The translations under genes and the position numbers were made by a program. Below, in pieces: positions 18,545 to 27,052 of a DNA stretch of 64,000 nt; position 1 is the stretch's first letter, and each line of letters starts with the position of its first letter. The stretch covers positions 62,001 to 126,000 of the forward strand of contig CAMCRE010000003.1 in assembly GCA_945877255.1 (NCBI GenBank). The letters run 5' to 3'. This DNA comes from an uncultured Erysipelotrichaceae bacterium. GTDB taxonomy: Bacteria > Bacillota_I > Bacilli_A > Erysipelotrichales > Erysipelotrichaceae. The notes under the pieces were generated by a model, which was not told the DNA's origin, made no database searches, and saw nothing but the letters and a program-made list of their open reading frames with translations.

Positions 18545-19522
18545 CTAATAACCTCCTTTAATACTGAAATAGTTGGTTTCTATTTTACTTCTATTAAATT
18601 TTATTTGATTTGCGATATTTAACATTGCTAGTACATGTTTTTCATCACTTTTGCACACTAATAAATAACCACTTGATAAGTTTTCACTTGGCACAACAAT
18701 CGCAGATAAACCTAACATATTCACAACCGTTAAATAATATTTATGACCTTGCATTTGACGTAATTTAGTCGTTACATCATAATGTCCCATAATTGAATCA
18801 CCATATGCGTAGTAATCAATTGGTCCTTCTTCACAGCATAAAATATTATTTTCAAAGTCGAATGATTTTAAATCTTGCATTAAACTTTCTCTACTGCTAT
18901 TGTCGTAATTTAATTCAATGCGTTTACTGGGTATATTTAAGTTTACTATTTTACTGTAAGGATTTTTAGCGTAACATAATTGTAAAGGTTTTACATCATT
19001 TAGTTTTAATAAATTATGCACAATACAATTAATGTGTTCGATATCTTTTGCAATAAATCCAATGCTCGCAACAAACGCAATACCATCAGTTGAAACTTTT
19101 TGATGTTTTTGGATATTTTTACTAAAGAAAAGTGGTGAAATCATACCATATAAATTTAAAGAAAGAGCCGGTGCAAGCACCGACCCCCCTCCATCAGTAG
19201 CGATCGCTACATCATTTATTTCTAAAAATACATTAATCGCACTACCACTTGATGAACCTGTCATCTGATTAGCGGTAATCGGATTTTTCAATTGTAGATC
19301 GATTGCTCTTCCTCCAGTTGATTTATCTAACGTATGTGTTAAATATCCCATTTTTTCTAGTGTATTAAGCATCTCAAAATCAATAACCGCAGTGTCTTTA
19401 ACACCTAAGTATCCACCTTTTTCTAATTGTGAGAAACGTTCTAAAATATCATAAACTTTAATGACTGAATCTGCTTTTAGTGCCCGAAAGGATTTTCTCG
19501 CATAATCTACAATACGTTGCAT
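18545..19522 (-). CDS. Compact amidase-signature-like protein in the yhf-type operon
   Basis: At 325 residues it is much shorter than the usual 450-500 of the family but keeps the whole Ser-cisSer-Lys set: Lys in GVKDTAV (K42), cis-Ser in TGSSSGSA (S90) and the nucleophile in TDGGGSVLAPA (S114), 24 residues on as in known amidases. It likely cleaves an amide. I know of no such gene in the enterobacterial yhf cluster, so it is an addition here. It shares its boundary base with the yhfT-like gene. Confidence 0.7.
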   Translation of the reverse strand: MQRIVDYARKSFRALKADSVIKVYDILERFSQLEKGGYLGVKDTAVIDFEMLNTLEKMGYLTHTLDKSTGGRAIDLQLKNPITANQMTGSSSGSAINVFLEINDVAIATDGGGSVLAPALSLNLYGMISPLFFSKNIQKHQKVSTDGIAFVASIGFIAKDIEHINCIVHNLLKLNDVKPLQLCYAKNPYSKIVNLNIPSKRIELNYDNSSRESLMQDLKSFDFENNILCCEEGPIDYYAYGDSIMGHYDVTTKLRQMQGHKYYLTVVNMLGLSAIVVPSENLSSGYLLVCKSDEKHVLAMLNIANQIKFNRSKIETNYFSIKGGY

Positions 19523-20814
19523 TATTTAGCAACTACTGGTAATGCGTATAAGCCAACCCAGATTAAAATATTTAATAAGATTCCTAACGAAATAACTGCA
19601 ACTGGTCCTACTGCTAAATCTACTAATGGTTTTTTAGCGTGTTTATTTAATTGATATACCCCAATTACAAATAATGCACCTAATCCTGCAACCATTGCAT
19701 TACCAGCTACAATTGAACCTGCTAAAATAGCTACTTCTAAAACTTTACTCATTGATGTACGAATATGTTCACCCATATCTCTTACACCTGGGAATTTATC
19801 CATTGTTTTCGCAAATGTGTTAATTAAGAATACTTCAGCAACCATTACTAATGCTCCAACCACAAATGCAAGGAATGGATTTCTTAACATAATCCCTACC
19901 ACAAATACAAGTGTTGTTCCTACTGGTGAATACACACCTGTAACTATCGCAGTTGTAAAGATTAACGGAATAAATCCAATTGCTCTTGCTGCAGCAGTAA
20001 TTGTTGCGTTATCAAATTTACCTTCTTTTAAGAACGCTAGTGAAGCTGGATCACCAGCTACTACAGTTAATGCTGTTCCAGCAGCTACTAAACCACCCAT
20101 AATTGCTAAAATAATGAAGTTGCTTTGAATACGTTTTACTTTTTCAGCAAAAACACTAGTTAATTGTGTGTTTGCGTTATTAGATTCTTTACTAGTTGCG
20201 GCATATACAACCATTAATATTGTCCCTATCAACATTGCAATTCCGTCAGCGTTTAACGTTACTTTTCCTGTTCCAAACGTAAATACACCAAATTTTTTAA
20301 CTAAAAACCAAGCAACTACTGTTACTAAACCTGTAATTACACCTTTTTTAAATCCTTGTTGCATTGCTACAGCTACAGCTGGGAAAATCGCAAATGAAAC
20401 AACTACAAAACTTGATACACTTCCTAAATTACCTAAGAAGTTGAATGGTAATGTTTTGAATACGTTTACTACTGCACTTAATCCTACTAAAATTAGTAAT
20501 CCATATACTGCTCCAGCAACAGCTGCTAATATGTTTCCAATTAAATCATCATTAAATATTGTTCCGATAATATCAGTTGCAAGTAAAATGGAATGAATTA
20601 AGATAATTGGTGCACCTATTGATACCGGAATACCAAATCCTACTACTAATCCAAAACTAATCGCAAAACTCATAGCTGCTAATTCTTTACGTGAAATTTT
20701 ATTTTCAAAAAATTGTGGCATTACTGGTCTAAATCCATCATTAAATACCGCAATACCTTTATTTGCAAGTAGTGCCGCTAAAGCACCAAGTGCCATAATT
20801 ACGATGTATTTCAT
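19522..20814 (-). CDS. Multi-pass membrane transporter, YhfT type
   Basis: The 430 residues make about 11-12 hydrophobic helices, starting with MKYIVIMALGALAALLANKG. Length and Gly/Ala-rich helices (VGFGIPVSIGAPIILIHS, TGVYSPVGTTLVF) match YhfT. It probably imports the substrate of the operon, since it lies directly before the enzymes and after the small YhfU-like protein. The transported compound is unknown. AGGAG precedes the start. Confidence 0.82.
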   Translation of the reverse strand: MKYIVIMALGALAALLANKGIAVFNDGFRPVMPQFFENKISRKELAAMSFAISFGLVVGFGIPVSIGAPIILIHSILLATDIIGTIFNDDLIGNILAAVAGAVYGLLILVGLSAVVNVFKTLPFNFLGNLGSVSSFVVVSFAIFPAVAVAMQQGFKKGVITGLVTVVAWFLVKKFGVFTFGTGKVTLNADGIAMLIGTILMVVYAATSKESNNANTQLTSVFAEKVKRIQSNFIILAIMGGLVAAGTALTVVAGDPASLAFLKEGKFDNATITAAARAIGFIPLIFTTAIVTGVYSPVGTTLVFVVGIMLRNPFLAFVVGALVMVAEVFLINTFAKTMDKFPGVRDMGEHIRTSMSKVLEVAILAGSIVAGNAMVAGLGALFVIGVYQLNKHAKKPLVDLAVGPVAVISLGILLNILIWVGLYALPVVAK

Positions 20815-20826
20815 ATTTTTCTCCTT

Positions 20827-21189
20827 CTATTTTTCTAAAATCGCTTTTACTAATACTGGTAATACTTGATCGATATGCTGAGCAGTAAATCCAAATGCTA
20901 TTTTGCCTTTTTTGACTTCTTCTTGAATAAACGCATCGTCTTTAATCATTCCAGGCATTGAAATTGTTGCACAGTTATCGGCACCAAGTAACGCAATAGC
21001 CATTGCTAAGGCACCGCCACCACCTGTATTACATGCACCAATGTAATAGTCGTATTGTTTTTGTTGCATTGCCATTGCTGCTTCTAAATCATTTTTAATT
21101 GTTAGTTCAAATTTTCCTGCACCTAATTGTTCTAATTTATTATAAATTTGCTGTTTATCAATTTGACCACCAATCACAATTTTAATCAT
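20827..21189 (-). CDS. Small YhfU-type (DUF2620) protein
   Basis: A 120-residue alpha/beta protein. The glycine-rich segment YYIGACNTGGGGALAMAIALLG near residues 50-70 and IKDDAFIQEEVKKGKIAFGF are typical of DUF2620. The neighbours suggest it serves the YhfT-like transporter, perhaps as a soluble subunit comparable to a PTS IIB protein; this is inference. It overlaps the PRD gene by eight bases. Confidence 0.82.
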   Translation of the reverse strand: MIKIVIGGQIDKQQIYNKLEQLGAGKFELTIKNDLEAAMAMQQKQYDYYIGACNTGGGGALAMAIALLGADNCATISMPGMIKDDAFIQEEVKKGKIAFGFTAQHIDQVLPVLVKAILEK

Positions 21190-21541
21190 TTTGTACTCCT
21201 TTCTCCACGATATTAGCTAAATGCATCCATAAGAAATGCACTTCATCTTGGGGTAATGGTGTAGATATCGTTTTTAGTGTATTTTCTGTTAAAACGACAA
21301 TTTTATCAAACGTTGCTAAGTTTTTGATTTCATCAATAATGTAATCTTCTACTTTAGCAACCGTTTCATTTTTTTTCACGCGTTGAAGTGCCATTGCTAA
21401 ATGTGTCAAAAATACCACGCTATCTGCACTGCTATATCCGTTATTTAAAATAATTTCTTGATGAACTTTTAATGTATCGTGATATGTTTGGGTATCAATC
21501 ACATTGTTATCTAGCAATATTTTAAATCTTGTTTCTATCAT
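21182..21541 (-). CDS. PRD-domain regulatory protein (YhfY type)
   Basis: The 119 residues form a single PTS regulation domain with the histidine-containing segments LTHLAMALQR (near 46) and EVHFLWMHLANI (near 100). It has no DNA-binding domain. Such domains are phosphorylated by HPr or EII proteins, so it may link this operon to sugar status. It is the first gene, behind the promoter at 21563-21591, with AGAGGTGG upstream of the ATG. Confidence 0.82.
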   Translation of the reverse strand: MIETRFKILLDNNVIDTQTYHDTLKVHQEIILNNGYSSADSVVFLTHLAMALQRVKKNETVAKVEDYIIDEIKNLATFDKIVVLTENTLKTISTPLPQDEVHFLWMHLANIVEKGVQND

Positions 21542-21562
21542 TCATCCACCTCTCTTTACTAG

Positions 21563-21591
21563 ATTATTACACATTATTTCTATATTGTCAA
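21563..21591 (-). promoter_or_regulatory. Promoter of the yhf-type operon
   Basis: On the minus strand TTGACA (21591-21586), 17 bases, AATAAT (21568-21563). The -35 box is a perfect consensus. No cre site or other operator is obvious in the 58-bp gap. Confidence 0.75.
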
Positions 21592-21599
21592 TACTTTTA

Positions 21600-23360
21600 T
21601 TAGTTTTTTGGCAATTCTGGAATATTTAAGTGTGTTCTAATTGAATTTGATATCTCTTTAACCATTGGTCCAATATTCCAATATAAATAAGTTAATGCTC
21701 CTGATGTTCTAAATCCTGACTGCATTTTATTCGTCAACACAATTGTTTGTAGTTGATTCACTGGGTCTGCTATTACATATGTTCCCGTAAATCCATCGTG
21801 CCCAAACACTTGTTCGGTAGCAGAATCTCCCATCCATGATTGATCTAATTTGAAACCAAAACCAAACTCATTAGAAATTCCAGCATTCGTTTGTTTAGTG
21901 GTAAATAAATCAATCGTTTTTGCATCATATAATTTAACGTTTTGATATGTTCCTTTATTTAGCATTAATTGTGTCAATATCGCCAGATCTTCAGCTGTTG
22001 AGAATAACCCTGCATGACCTGAAACACCTTTTGTTGCCATACCTGCATTACCGTCATTCACTAATCCTGTTAATAATCCTGTACGCCATCCTTTAAATGT
22101 TTTAAATTTTTCAGCATGTATTGTTGTATCATAACCAATTTTTGGATATTTTTCTTCATCTACCATTTTATATTCATATGGATTTCCAAATGATGTTGAA
22201 GCGATATTTGATTTTCCAAACGCTAATGGTGTATACATTGTATTATTCATACCTAATGGTTTGTATATATTGTTTAATACGTATGTTTCTAGTGGTATTT
22301 TAGTAACTGCTTCAATGATATACCCTAATGTCATAAATCCTAAATCAGAATAATACGGTTTTTGATTATTAATTGCACCTTCTAAAAATTTCGGATTTAA
22401 ACTTACATTTTTAATAAATTCTAATTGTTGTTGTTTTGTATCGCCGTATAAGAACGTTGGTTCCCATTGTGGTAAACCTGATGTGTGTGTTAGTAATGAT
22501 TTAACAGTAACGTTTTCTTTACCGTTTTTCTCAAATCCCGGTAAATAACGATGTACTGGTGCATTTAAGTCTACTTTTCCTTCCGAAACTAACTTCATAA
22601 TTGATTGTGTTGTTGCCATTACTTTAGTTACTGAAGCTAAGTCGAATAACGTGTCTGTAGTTGTAGCTTCTTTATTTTCTAATGCTACATATACCGGATT
22701 TTCATATTCACTATTTGCATCTTTTGTGAATGCTTTTTTATATCCATATGCTTTATGGGCAATAATTTTACCTTCTTTAGCCACTAGTACGACTCCACTA
22801 GGTATTTTATTAGCTGCAATCCATTCATTCATTGTTTTATCAATTTTTTCTGTTAATGCTACATCAATTTCAACCGGCATTTTTGATGGCGTATTATTTT
22901 TTACTTTTGGTTTTACTGGTATCTTTTTACTATTGACCACTTTTTTATTTTGCGTTGTTTTTTTAGTTGGTGTAGTAACTGCAATAGTTTGTTTAACTTC
23001 CGTGTTTTGTGTTTCTGTATTTTGTGATAATGCTGTTTCTAATATTTCCTTAAATTCTTTTTCTAAAGTTGTTAATTTGTCATTTTCAATTTTACTCAAA
23101 TCTAATTTAATGTAATCATTTAATGCTTGATACTTTTCATCATATTTTGCTTTTAATGTTGCATCTTTAATTTCAATTGATTTTAACAATAATTGCTTAA
23201 TTTCTTCAATCTTTGATTTTAAAGCTGAATTATCCTCCTTTTTCACTTCTGTTACAACTTGTGGTTTTTCTTCAGTTTTTTGTGCTGGTTGACATGCCAT
23301 TAAACTGGTCGCTAAACCAATACTTATACTTGTTAGTATAATTTTTTTTGCCTTTTTCAT
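21600..23360 (-). CDS. Lipoprotein with beta-lactamase/AmiE-type serine hydrolase domain
   Basis: A 586-residue protein. A lipoprotein signal ends at the lipobox LMAC (C23). Residues about 40-110 are charged and probably coiled-coil, then comes a Lys/Thr/Pro-rich linker. From about 165 the serine beta-lactamase fold has SVTK as SxxK, YSD as YxN equivalent, GVSGHAGLFS and HDG as the third motif. This resembles B. subtilis AmiE and PBP4*-type proteins that act on muropeptides outside the cell. The ATG at 23360 is chosen for its AAAGGAG site. Confidence 0.87.
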   Translation of the reverse strand: MKKAKKIILTSISIGLATSLMACQPAQKTEEKPQVVTEVKKEDNSALKSKIEEIKQLLLKSIEIKDATLKAKYDEKYQALNDYIKLDLSKIENDKLTTLEKEFKEILETALSQNTETQNTEVKQTIAVTTPTKKTTQNKKVVNSKKIPVKPKVKNNTPSKMPVEIDVALTEKIDKTMNEWIAANKIPSGVVLVAKEGKIIAHKAYGYKKAFTKDANSEYENPVYVALENKEATTTDTLFDLASVTKVMATTQSIMKLVSEGKVDLNAPVHRYLPGFEKNGKENVTVKSLLTHTSGLPQWEPTFLYGDTKQQQLEFIKNVSLNPKFLEGAINNQKPYYSDLGFMTLGYIIEAVTKIPLETYVLNNIYKPLGMNNTMYTPLAFGKSNIASTSFGNPYEYKMVDEEKYPKIGYDTTIHAEKFKTFKGWRTGLLTGLVNDGNAGMATKGVSGHAGLFSTAEDLAILTQLMLNKGTYQNVKLYDAKTIDLFTTKQTNAGISNEFGFGFKLDQSWMGDSATEQVFGHDGFTGTYVIADPVNQLQTIVLTNKMQSGFRTSGALTYLYWNIGPMVKEISNSIRTHLNIPELPKN

Positions 23361-23497
23361 GATTTCTCCTTTCTTACGCAACAAAATTATAACATAACTT
23401 TTTTAGTTTGTAAATACTTTTTTTGATTTTTTTGTAATTTTATGAAAAAACGCCATAACATTAAACAAAATGTGTAAAAAAAAATAATATTATTGTA

Positions 23498-23555
23498 AAA
23501 AACATATCTTCTTTTAATACAACTAGCTTTGTCGTATTTCAAGAGATATGTTTTT
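23498..23555 (-). terminator. Terminator after the small secreted protein gene
   Basis: A perfect 12-bp stem (23498-23509 with 23544-23555) encloses a long loop with further pairing (AATAC with GTATT). It lies 11 bases after the stop of the 141-residue gene and is followed by an interrupted T run on the minus strand. Confidence 0.75.
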
Positions 23556-23566
23556 CTTTCGATATT

Positions 23567-23992
23567 TCATTCTTCATTCCAATCATCTTTAAAAATATAG
23601 TTCGTATGTACAACTCTAAACAATTGACTTAAGCGACGATTTTTCGTGTTTGAAATATTTTTAATTGTTTTTACTAAGTTGTCTGATAAAACAACTGTTT
23701 GGTTAAATCCGTACGCACCTGCTCCTTCATCTACATTATTTTCGATAATTTCATGTGTAAAATTAAAAACAAACTTTTCAGCTGAGTGACGATCTAAATC
23801 AAAGTAACGCGGCAGTACTAATCCATATTCAAGCAACTTATTTAATAACGTTGTTTTATCAAAAGTTAGTAATTCAATTATTTTAATATTATCTTTGTAT
23901 TTCTCTTCAGCTTCAACTTTAATTGTGAAAAAACACATACTCATTATTACTACAATACCACTAAAAATTCCTATTTTTTTTACTTTTTGCAT
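23567..23992 (-). CDS. Small secreted protein of unknown family
   Basis: A 141-residue protein with a Sec signal peptide (MQKVKKIGIFSGIVVIMSMC..., cleavage probably near VEAEE, residue 28). The mature part is mostly helical and mildly acidic, without Cys apart from the signal. Segments are LLNKLLEYGLVLPRYFD, KFVFNFTHEIIENNVDEGAGAYGF and a basic TKNRRLSQLFRVVH tail. I do not recognise it. AAGGAGGG gives a strong start. It is cotranscribed with the 15-codon ORF upstream and ends at its own terminator. Confidence 0.75.
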   Translation of the reverse strand: MQKVKKIGIFSGIVVIMSMCFFTIKVEAEEKYKDNIKIIELLTFDKTTLLNKLLEYGLVLPRYFDLDRHSAEKFVFNFTHEIIENNVDEGAGAYGFNQTVVLSDNLVKTIKNISNTKNRRLSQLFRVVHTNYIFKDDWNEE

Positions 23993-24039
23993 GATCTTTC
24001 CCTCCTTTATAAATATGCTATTGTAAATGTAATTAGAAA

Positions 24040-24087
24040 TTATATTAAATCACCGTTTTTATATCTTTGAATATTCAACTTTTCCAT
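24040..24087 (-). CDS. 15-residue leader ORF upstream of the secreted protein
   Basis: ATG at 24087 opens MEKLNIQRYKNGDLI and stops at 24040. The ribosome binding site AAAGGAGGGG is the strongest of this neighbourhood, and the ORF lies about 40 bases after a near-consensus promoter and 47 bases before the secreted protein gene. It may be a translated leader that controls the downstream gene or a functional small peptide. Nothing in the sequence decides this. Confidence 0.55.
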   Translation of the reverse strand: MEKLNIQRYKNGDLI

Positions 24088-24133
24088 TTTATCCCCTCCT
24101 TTAGTTTAACTTGAATACTCTTATTATAGTTAA

Positions 24134-24162
24134 ATTATACACCTATCAATTATATTTTGCAA
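24134..24162 (-). promoter_or_regulatory. Promoter of the leader ORF and secreted protein
   Basis: On the minus strand TTGCAA (24162-24157), exactly 17 bases, TATAAT (24139-24134). This is one of the best sigma-A matches in the window and indicates strong expression. Confidence 0.8.
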
Positions 24163-24303
24163 CCCCTTTTTTTATTTTTTTCAAAATATATTTGGAATTT
24201 TTTGAAAATGAATAAAAAAGTAGTATTATTGCTGTTTTATGAATCGATTAAAATGTTTGAAGGGTTTTCATACTTTATTCATTAAGTGTTTTTACAACAA
24301 AAA

Positions 24304-24325
24304 AGCCCTACATTTAAGTAAGACT
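24304..24325 (-). terminator. Terminator of the thiXYZ-type operon
   Basis: On the minus strand AGTCTTAC pairs with GTAGGGCT (eight pairs, two of them G-U) around a six-base loop, followed by TTTTTTG. It begins four bases after the ABC ATPase stop. Confidence 0.75.
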
Positions 24326-24328
24326 AAT

Positions 24329-25039
24329 TTAATATCGTTCTAAAATATCCAATAATTTTTTCTTATAAATAATAAATTCATTAGATGTTATAAACGCATT
24401 GATAGTATTTGATTTTTTTACATCTAAACAATACACAACTTCACCCGGCTGTTTTCCTAAAACATATATTTTATTACATAAAATTAATGCTTCTTCAATA
24501 TCATGTGTTATTAATAATGTAGTCAAGTTAAATTCATTGTGCATTTTTAAATAAAAAGCATGCATCTCTTTTCTTGTAATTGCGTCTAATGCTGAAAAAG
24601 ATTCATCTAACAACATTATTTTCTTATTCATCATTATCGTTCGTAAAAAAGCCACTCTTTGACGCATTCCACCAGAAAGCTGTGCAGGATATAGCTGTGC
24701 AATGTTTTCTAAATTAATTAATTTTAGAAGTTTTTTTGCTTCTAAATATGCTGTTTTTTTAGAAACACGATCAATAATTAAAGGCAAAGCAATATTATCA
24801 ATAACTTTTTTATGTTCCAGCAACAAATCTTTTTGCAACATATAACAAAGTGATGCGTTCATTTCAATAGTACCAACTTGTTTTTTTAATATACCTGCTA
24901 TCAAATTAAATAGCGTTGTTTTTCCAACACCACTCCCACCAATAACACCAACGATTTCATTTTCATTAATTGTTATATTAATGTTTTGCAGTACAGTTTT
25001 ATTGCTATAAGCATAACACAAATTTTTAATTTTCAACAT
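24329..25039 (-). CDS. thiZ: ABC transporter ATP-binding protein, ThiZ/SsuB-like
   Basis: A 236-residue ATPase. Walker A GGSGVGKTT, the Q loop, the signature LSGGMRQRVAFLRT, Walker B IMLLDES and the switch His in LLITHDIEEA are all present. It energises the HMP/thiamine-precursor uptake system with the permease and lipoprotein encoded just upstream. The start at 25039 (MLKIKNL) fits the family; an ATG seven codons earlier is possible, and neither has a clear ribosome binding site, so coupling to the preceding gene is likely. Confidence 0.87.
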   Translation of the reverse strand: MLKIKNLCYAYSNKTVLQNINITINENEIVGVIGGSGVGKTTLFNLIAGILKKQVGTIEMNASLCYMLQKDLLLEHKKVIDNIALPLIIDRVSKKTAYLEAKKLLKLINLENIAQLYPAQLSGGMRQRVAFLRTIMMNKKIMLLDESFSALDAITRKEMHAFYLKMHNEFNLTTLLITHDIEEALILCNKIYVLGKQPGEVVYCLDVKKSNTINAFITSNEFIIYKKKLLDILERY

Positions 25040-25985
25040 AAGCGTTTGTATAACCTTCATTTTTCATAAATGGTGTTTCGACTAATTTATTTTCATACGC
25101 CCACTCAAAAAAACGATTCCAACGCTCACTATCAATCATTCCCCATTTATTAATGTCAGACGCATAATTTTTTGCAAGCCAGCGTTGTGATTTGACTACA
25201 AAATCACGTTGTAATTCTGGAACATGTTTCACTAAAATATCGCTCGCTTCATCTGGATATTGCATTGCATATTGATAGCCTTTTTTTATTGCCGACATAA
25301 TGTTTTTAGCTTCTGTATGCTTGTTTTTTAAATACGCATTATTCGCAATGATTACAGGTGAATAATAATTTAATTCATTCGCAAAATCTTTCAAAAAAAA
25401 GAAATTCATCGGTAAATTTTGATGATCTGACATTATTTTATCCCATCCATAATAAACCCAACCAACATCAAATTGGTTATTAACTAAACCCACAATCGTA
25501 TTATCCGCATTGTTTGGAATAAGTTTCAGCGTATCAAAACTAACGTTTTCTTTTTCCATAATTGTTTTTACCATGGCAAGCTCTATTGGATCATTCCATG
25601 TACCATATCGTTTATTAGCTAAATGTTTTGGTGTGATAACATTTAACGATTGATTCGATATCATGCCACTTGTATTATTCTCAATAATAGCAGCAACTAC
25701 TGTAATTGGAACTTTTTTCTCAAACTGTTTTAAAAGTGTATCTTGAAAACTAATACCAAAAAAAGCTTTATTATTAGCGATTAACTCTACTGCACTACCT
25801 TCCGGTGGTTGTACAATATTCAAATCAATACCAATAGATTTAAAATAACCTTTTTCTTTTGCAACATATAAACCAGTATGATTAGTATTAGGAACCCAAT
25901 CTAACACAAAATCAACTTTTTTTAAACTAGTTGGTGTTTTTGCACAACTAACCAACAACAATATCAACACTAACAATTTTTTCAT
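25026..25985 (-). CDS. thiY: Thiamine-precursor-binding lipoprotein, ThiY/NMT1 type
   Basis: A 319-residue extracellular binding protein with a short lipoprotein signal (LLLVSC, C14). DWVPNTNHTGLYVAKEKGYF at residues about 29-48 is the NMT1/THI5 hallmark, and GWVYYGWDKI and NELNYYSPVIIAN follow. Such proteins bind formylaminopyrimidine or hydroxymethylpyrimidine. The TPP riboswitch upstream supports the assignment. It overlaps the permease by four bases. Confidence 0.9.
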   Translation of the reverse strand: MKKLLVLILLLVSCAKTPTSLKKVDFVLDWVPNTNHTGLYVAKEKGYFKSIGIDLNIVQPPEGSAVELIANNKAFFGISFQDTLLKQFEKKVPITVVAAIIENNTSGMISNQSLNVITPKHLANKRYGTWNDPIELAMVKTIMEKENVSFDTLKLIPNNADNTIVGLVNNQFDVGWVYYGWDKIMSDHQNLPMNFFFLKDFANELNYYSPVIIANNAYLKNKHTEAKNIMSAIKKGYQYAMQYPDEASDILVKHVPELQRDFVVKSQRWLAKNYASDINKWGMIDSERWNRFFEWAYENKLVETPFMKNEGYTNAYVEN

Positions 25986-26743
25986 TTTTTATCCTCCCAT
26001 GGTATACACTTTTTAAAAATAATATCCAAAATTTTAATAAGCAATAAATTAATAATACTCACAAATACGATTACCGCAAATAATTTATCGTATGCAAACG
26101 CCTTTCTAACGCGCATCATATATACACCTAAACCATGAAATCCACCTAACCACTCTGCTACTAACGCACTCACAATAGCATATGAAACACTTAATTTTAA
26201 ACCAGAATAAAAATAATGAATAGCTTGTGGTATTTTAAGATGCCAAATTACTTGTAATTTGCGAGCTTGCATCAAATTAAATAATTGGACCATATCTTTA
26301 TCAACAGAATCAAATCCTTCTAAAATACTTACAACTACAGGGAATAATGATGTCAGTGCAACTAGCACAATTTTCGGTTCAATATCATAACCAAGCCAGA
26401 GTACTAAAAGCGGTGCCACCGCAACAATTGGTATCGTTTGAAAAACAACCGCGTACGAAACGATTATTTTCTTTAGTAGTGGTGAAACTTCTGAAATAAT
26501 CGCTAATATAATAGCTAAAACAACCCCCACTAATAATCCTAAAAACGCCTCTAATAACGTTATACCACTATGTGAAATAATTAAATGAAAATCACTGATA
26601 AATGCAACAATAATTTCTAATGGTGTCGGTAAAATGAATTTTGGTAATAAATTAAAATAACCACATAGTTGCCATATACTGATTATTATAAAAAACGATA
26701 CCAAAACAATATTTTGTTTAACGATGTTTATTAACTTTTTCAT
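25982..26743 (-). CDS. thiX: ABC transporter permease, ThiX-like
   Basis: A 253-residue BPD-type permease with about six helices and the EAA-type loop (FNLMQARKLQVIWHLKIPQAIHYFYSGLKLS near 165-195) that contacts the ATPase. It belongs with ThiY and ThiZ in pyrimidine uptake. The gene overlaps the thiamin-binding protein gene by 26 bases. Confidence 0.9.
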   Translation of the reverse strand: MKKLINIVKQNIVLVSFFIIISIWQLCGYFNLLPKFILPTPLEIIVAFISDFHLIISHSGITLLEAFLGLLVGVVLAIILAIISEVSPLLKKIIVSYAVVFQTIPIVAVAPLLVLWLGYDIEPKIVLVALTSLFPVVVSILEGFDSVDKDMVQLFNLMQARKLQVIWHLKIPQAIHYFYSGLKLSVSYAIVSALVAEWLGGFHGLGVYMMRVRKAFAYDKLFAVIVFVSIINLLLIKILDIIFKKCIPWEDKK

Positions 26744-26999
26744 AAATTGTGGCTATACTATTTTTACTATACATTATTTTAACGTTTACGAAAACTTTAT
26801 TACAATCCGTTATTAAAACAACATTTTTTAAAATTGACATTAAATGATGATACTCACCTTCTATTGTTGTTTCAAATGCAGATACTTCATAAGTCACACC
26901 CGTACTCTTAATATAGTTGATTACTTGATCAACTATATTTATAATATCTTCATATTTTTCACACAACGGTAAAACTTGAATTGCGATACTTGTATTCAT
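26718..26999 (-). CDS. Thiamin-binding MTH1187/YkoF-type protein
   Basis: A 93-residue single-domain protein of the DUF77/YkoF fold. SIAIQVLPLC at the start and SGVTYEVSAFETTIEGEYHHLMSIL in the middle are the family landmarks. It may bind thiamine or its pyrimidine in the cytosol. The ATG at 26999 follows GAGGTG directly behind the riboswitch terminator; a longer reading would run into the terminator hairpin. Confidence 0.85.
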   Translation of the reverse strand: MNTSIAIQVLPLCEKYEDIINIVDQVINYIKSTGVTYEVSAFETTIEGEYHHLMSILKNVVLITDCNKVFVNVKIMYSKNSIATIYEKVNKHR

Positions 27000-27010
27000 A
27001 CTCACCTCAT

Positions 27011-27035
27011 AAAAAAAGTGCAACAAAAGTTGCAC
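27011..27035 (-). terminator. Riboswitch-controlled terminator
   Basis: GTGCAAC, a four-base loop and GTTGCAC, followed by seven Ts on the minus strand, directly before the GAGGTG of the thiamin-binding protein gene. The GUGCA of the riboswitch's P1 can also pair with the UGCAC arm, so P1 formation on TPP binding would favour this terminator. Confidence 0.82.
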
Positions 27036-27052
27036 AAAAAAAATATTTATTA

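Noticed and set aside
20168-20596. 142-codon plus-strand frame inside the yhfT-like gene
   Set aside because: Antisense shadow of a Gly/Ala-rich membrane protein gene; low-complexity Thr/Asn/Pro content and no ribosome binding site.
24208-24285. Plus-strand ORF of 25 codons (MNKKVVLLLFYESIK...)
   Set aside because: Weak ribosome binding site at a poor distance and no promoter or terminator; kept out although a small hydrophobic peptide is possible.
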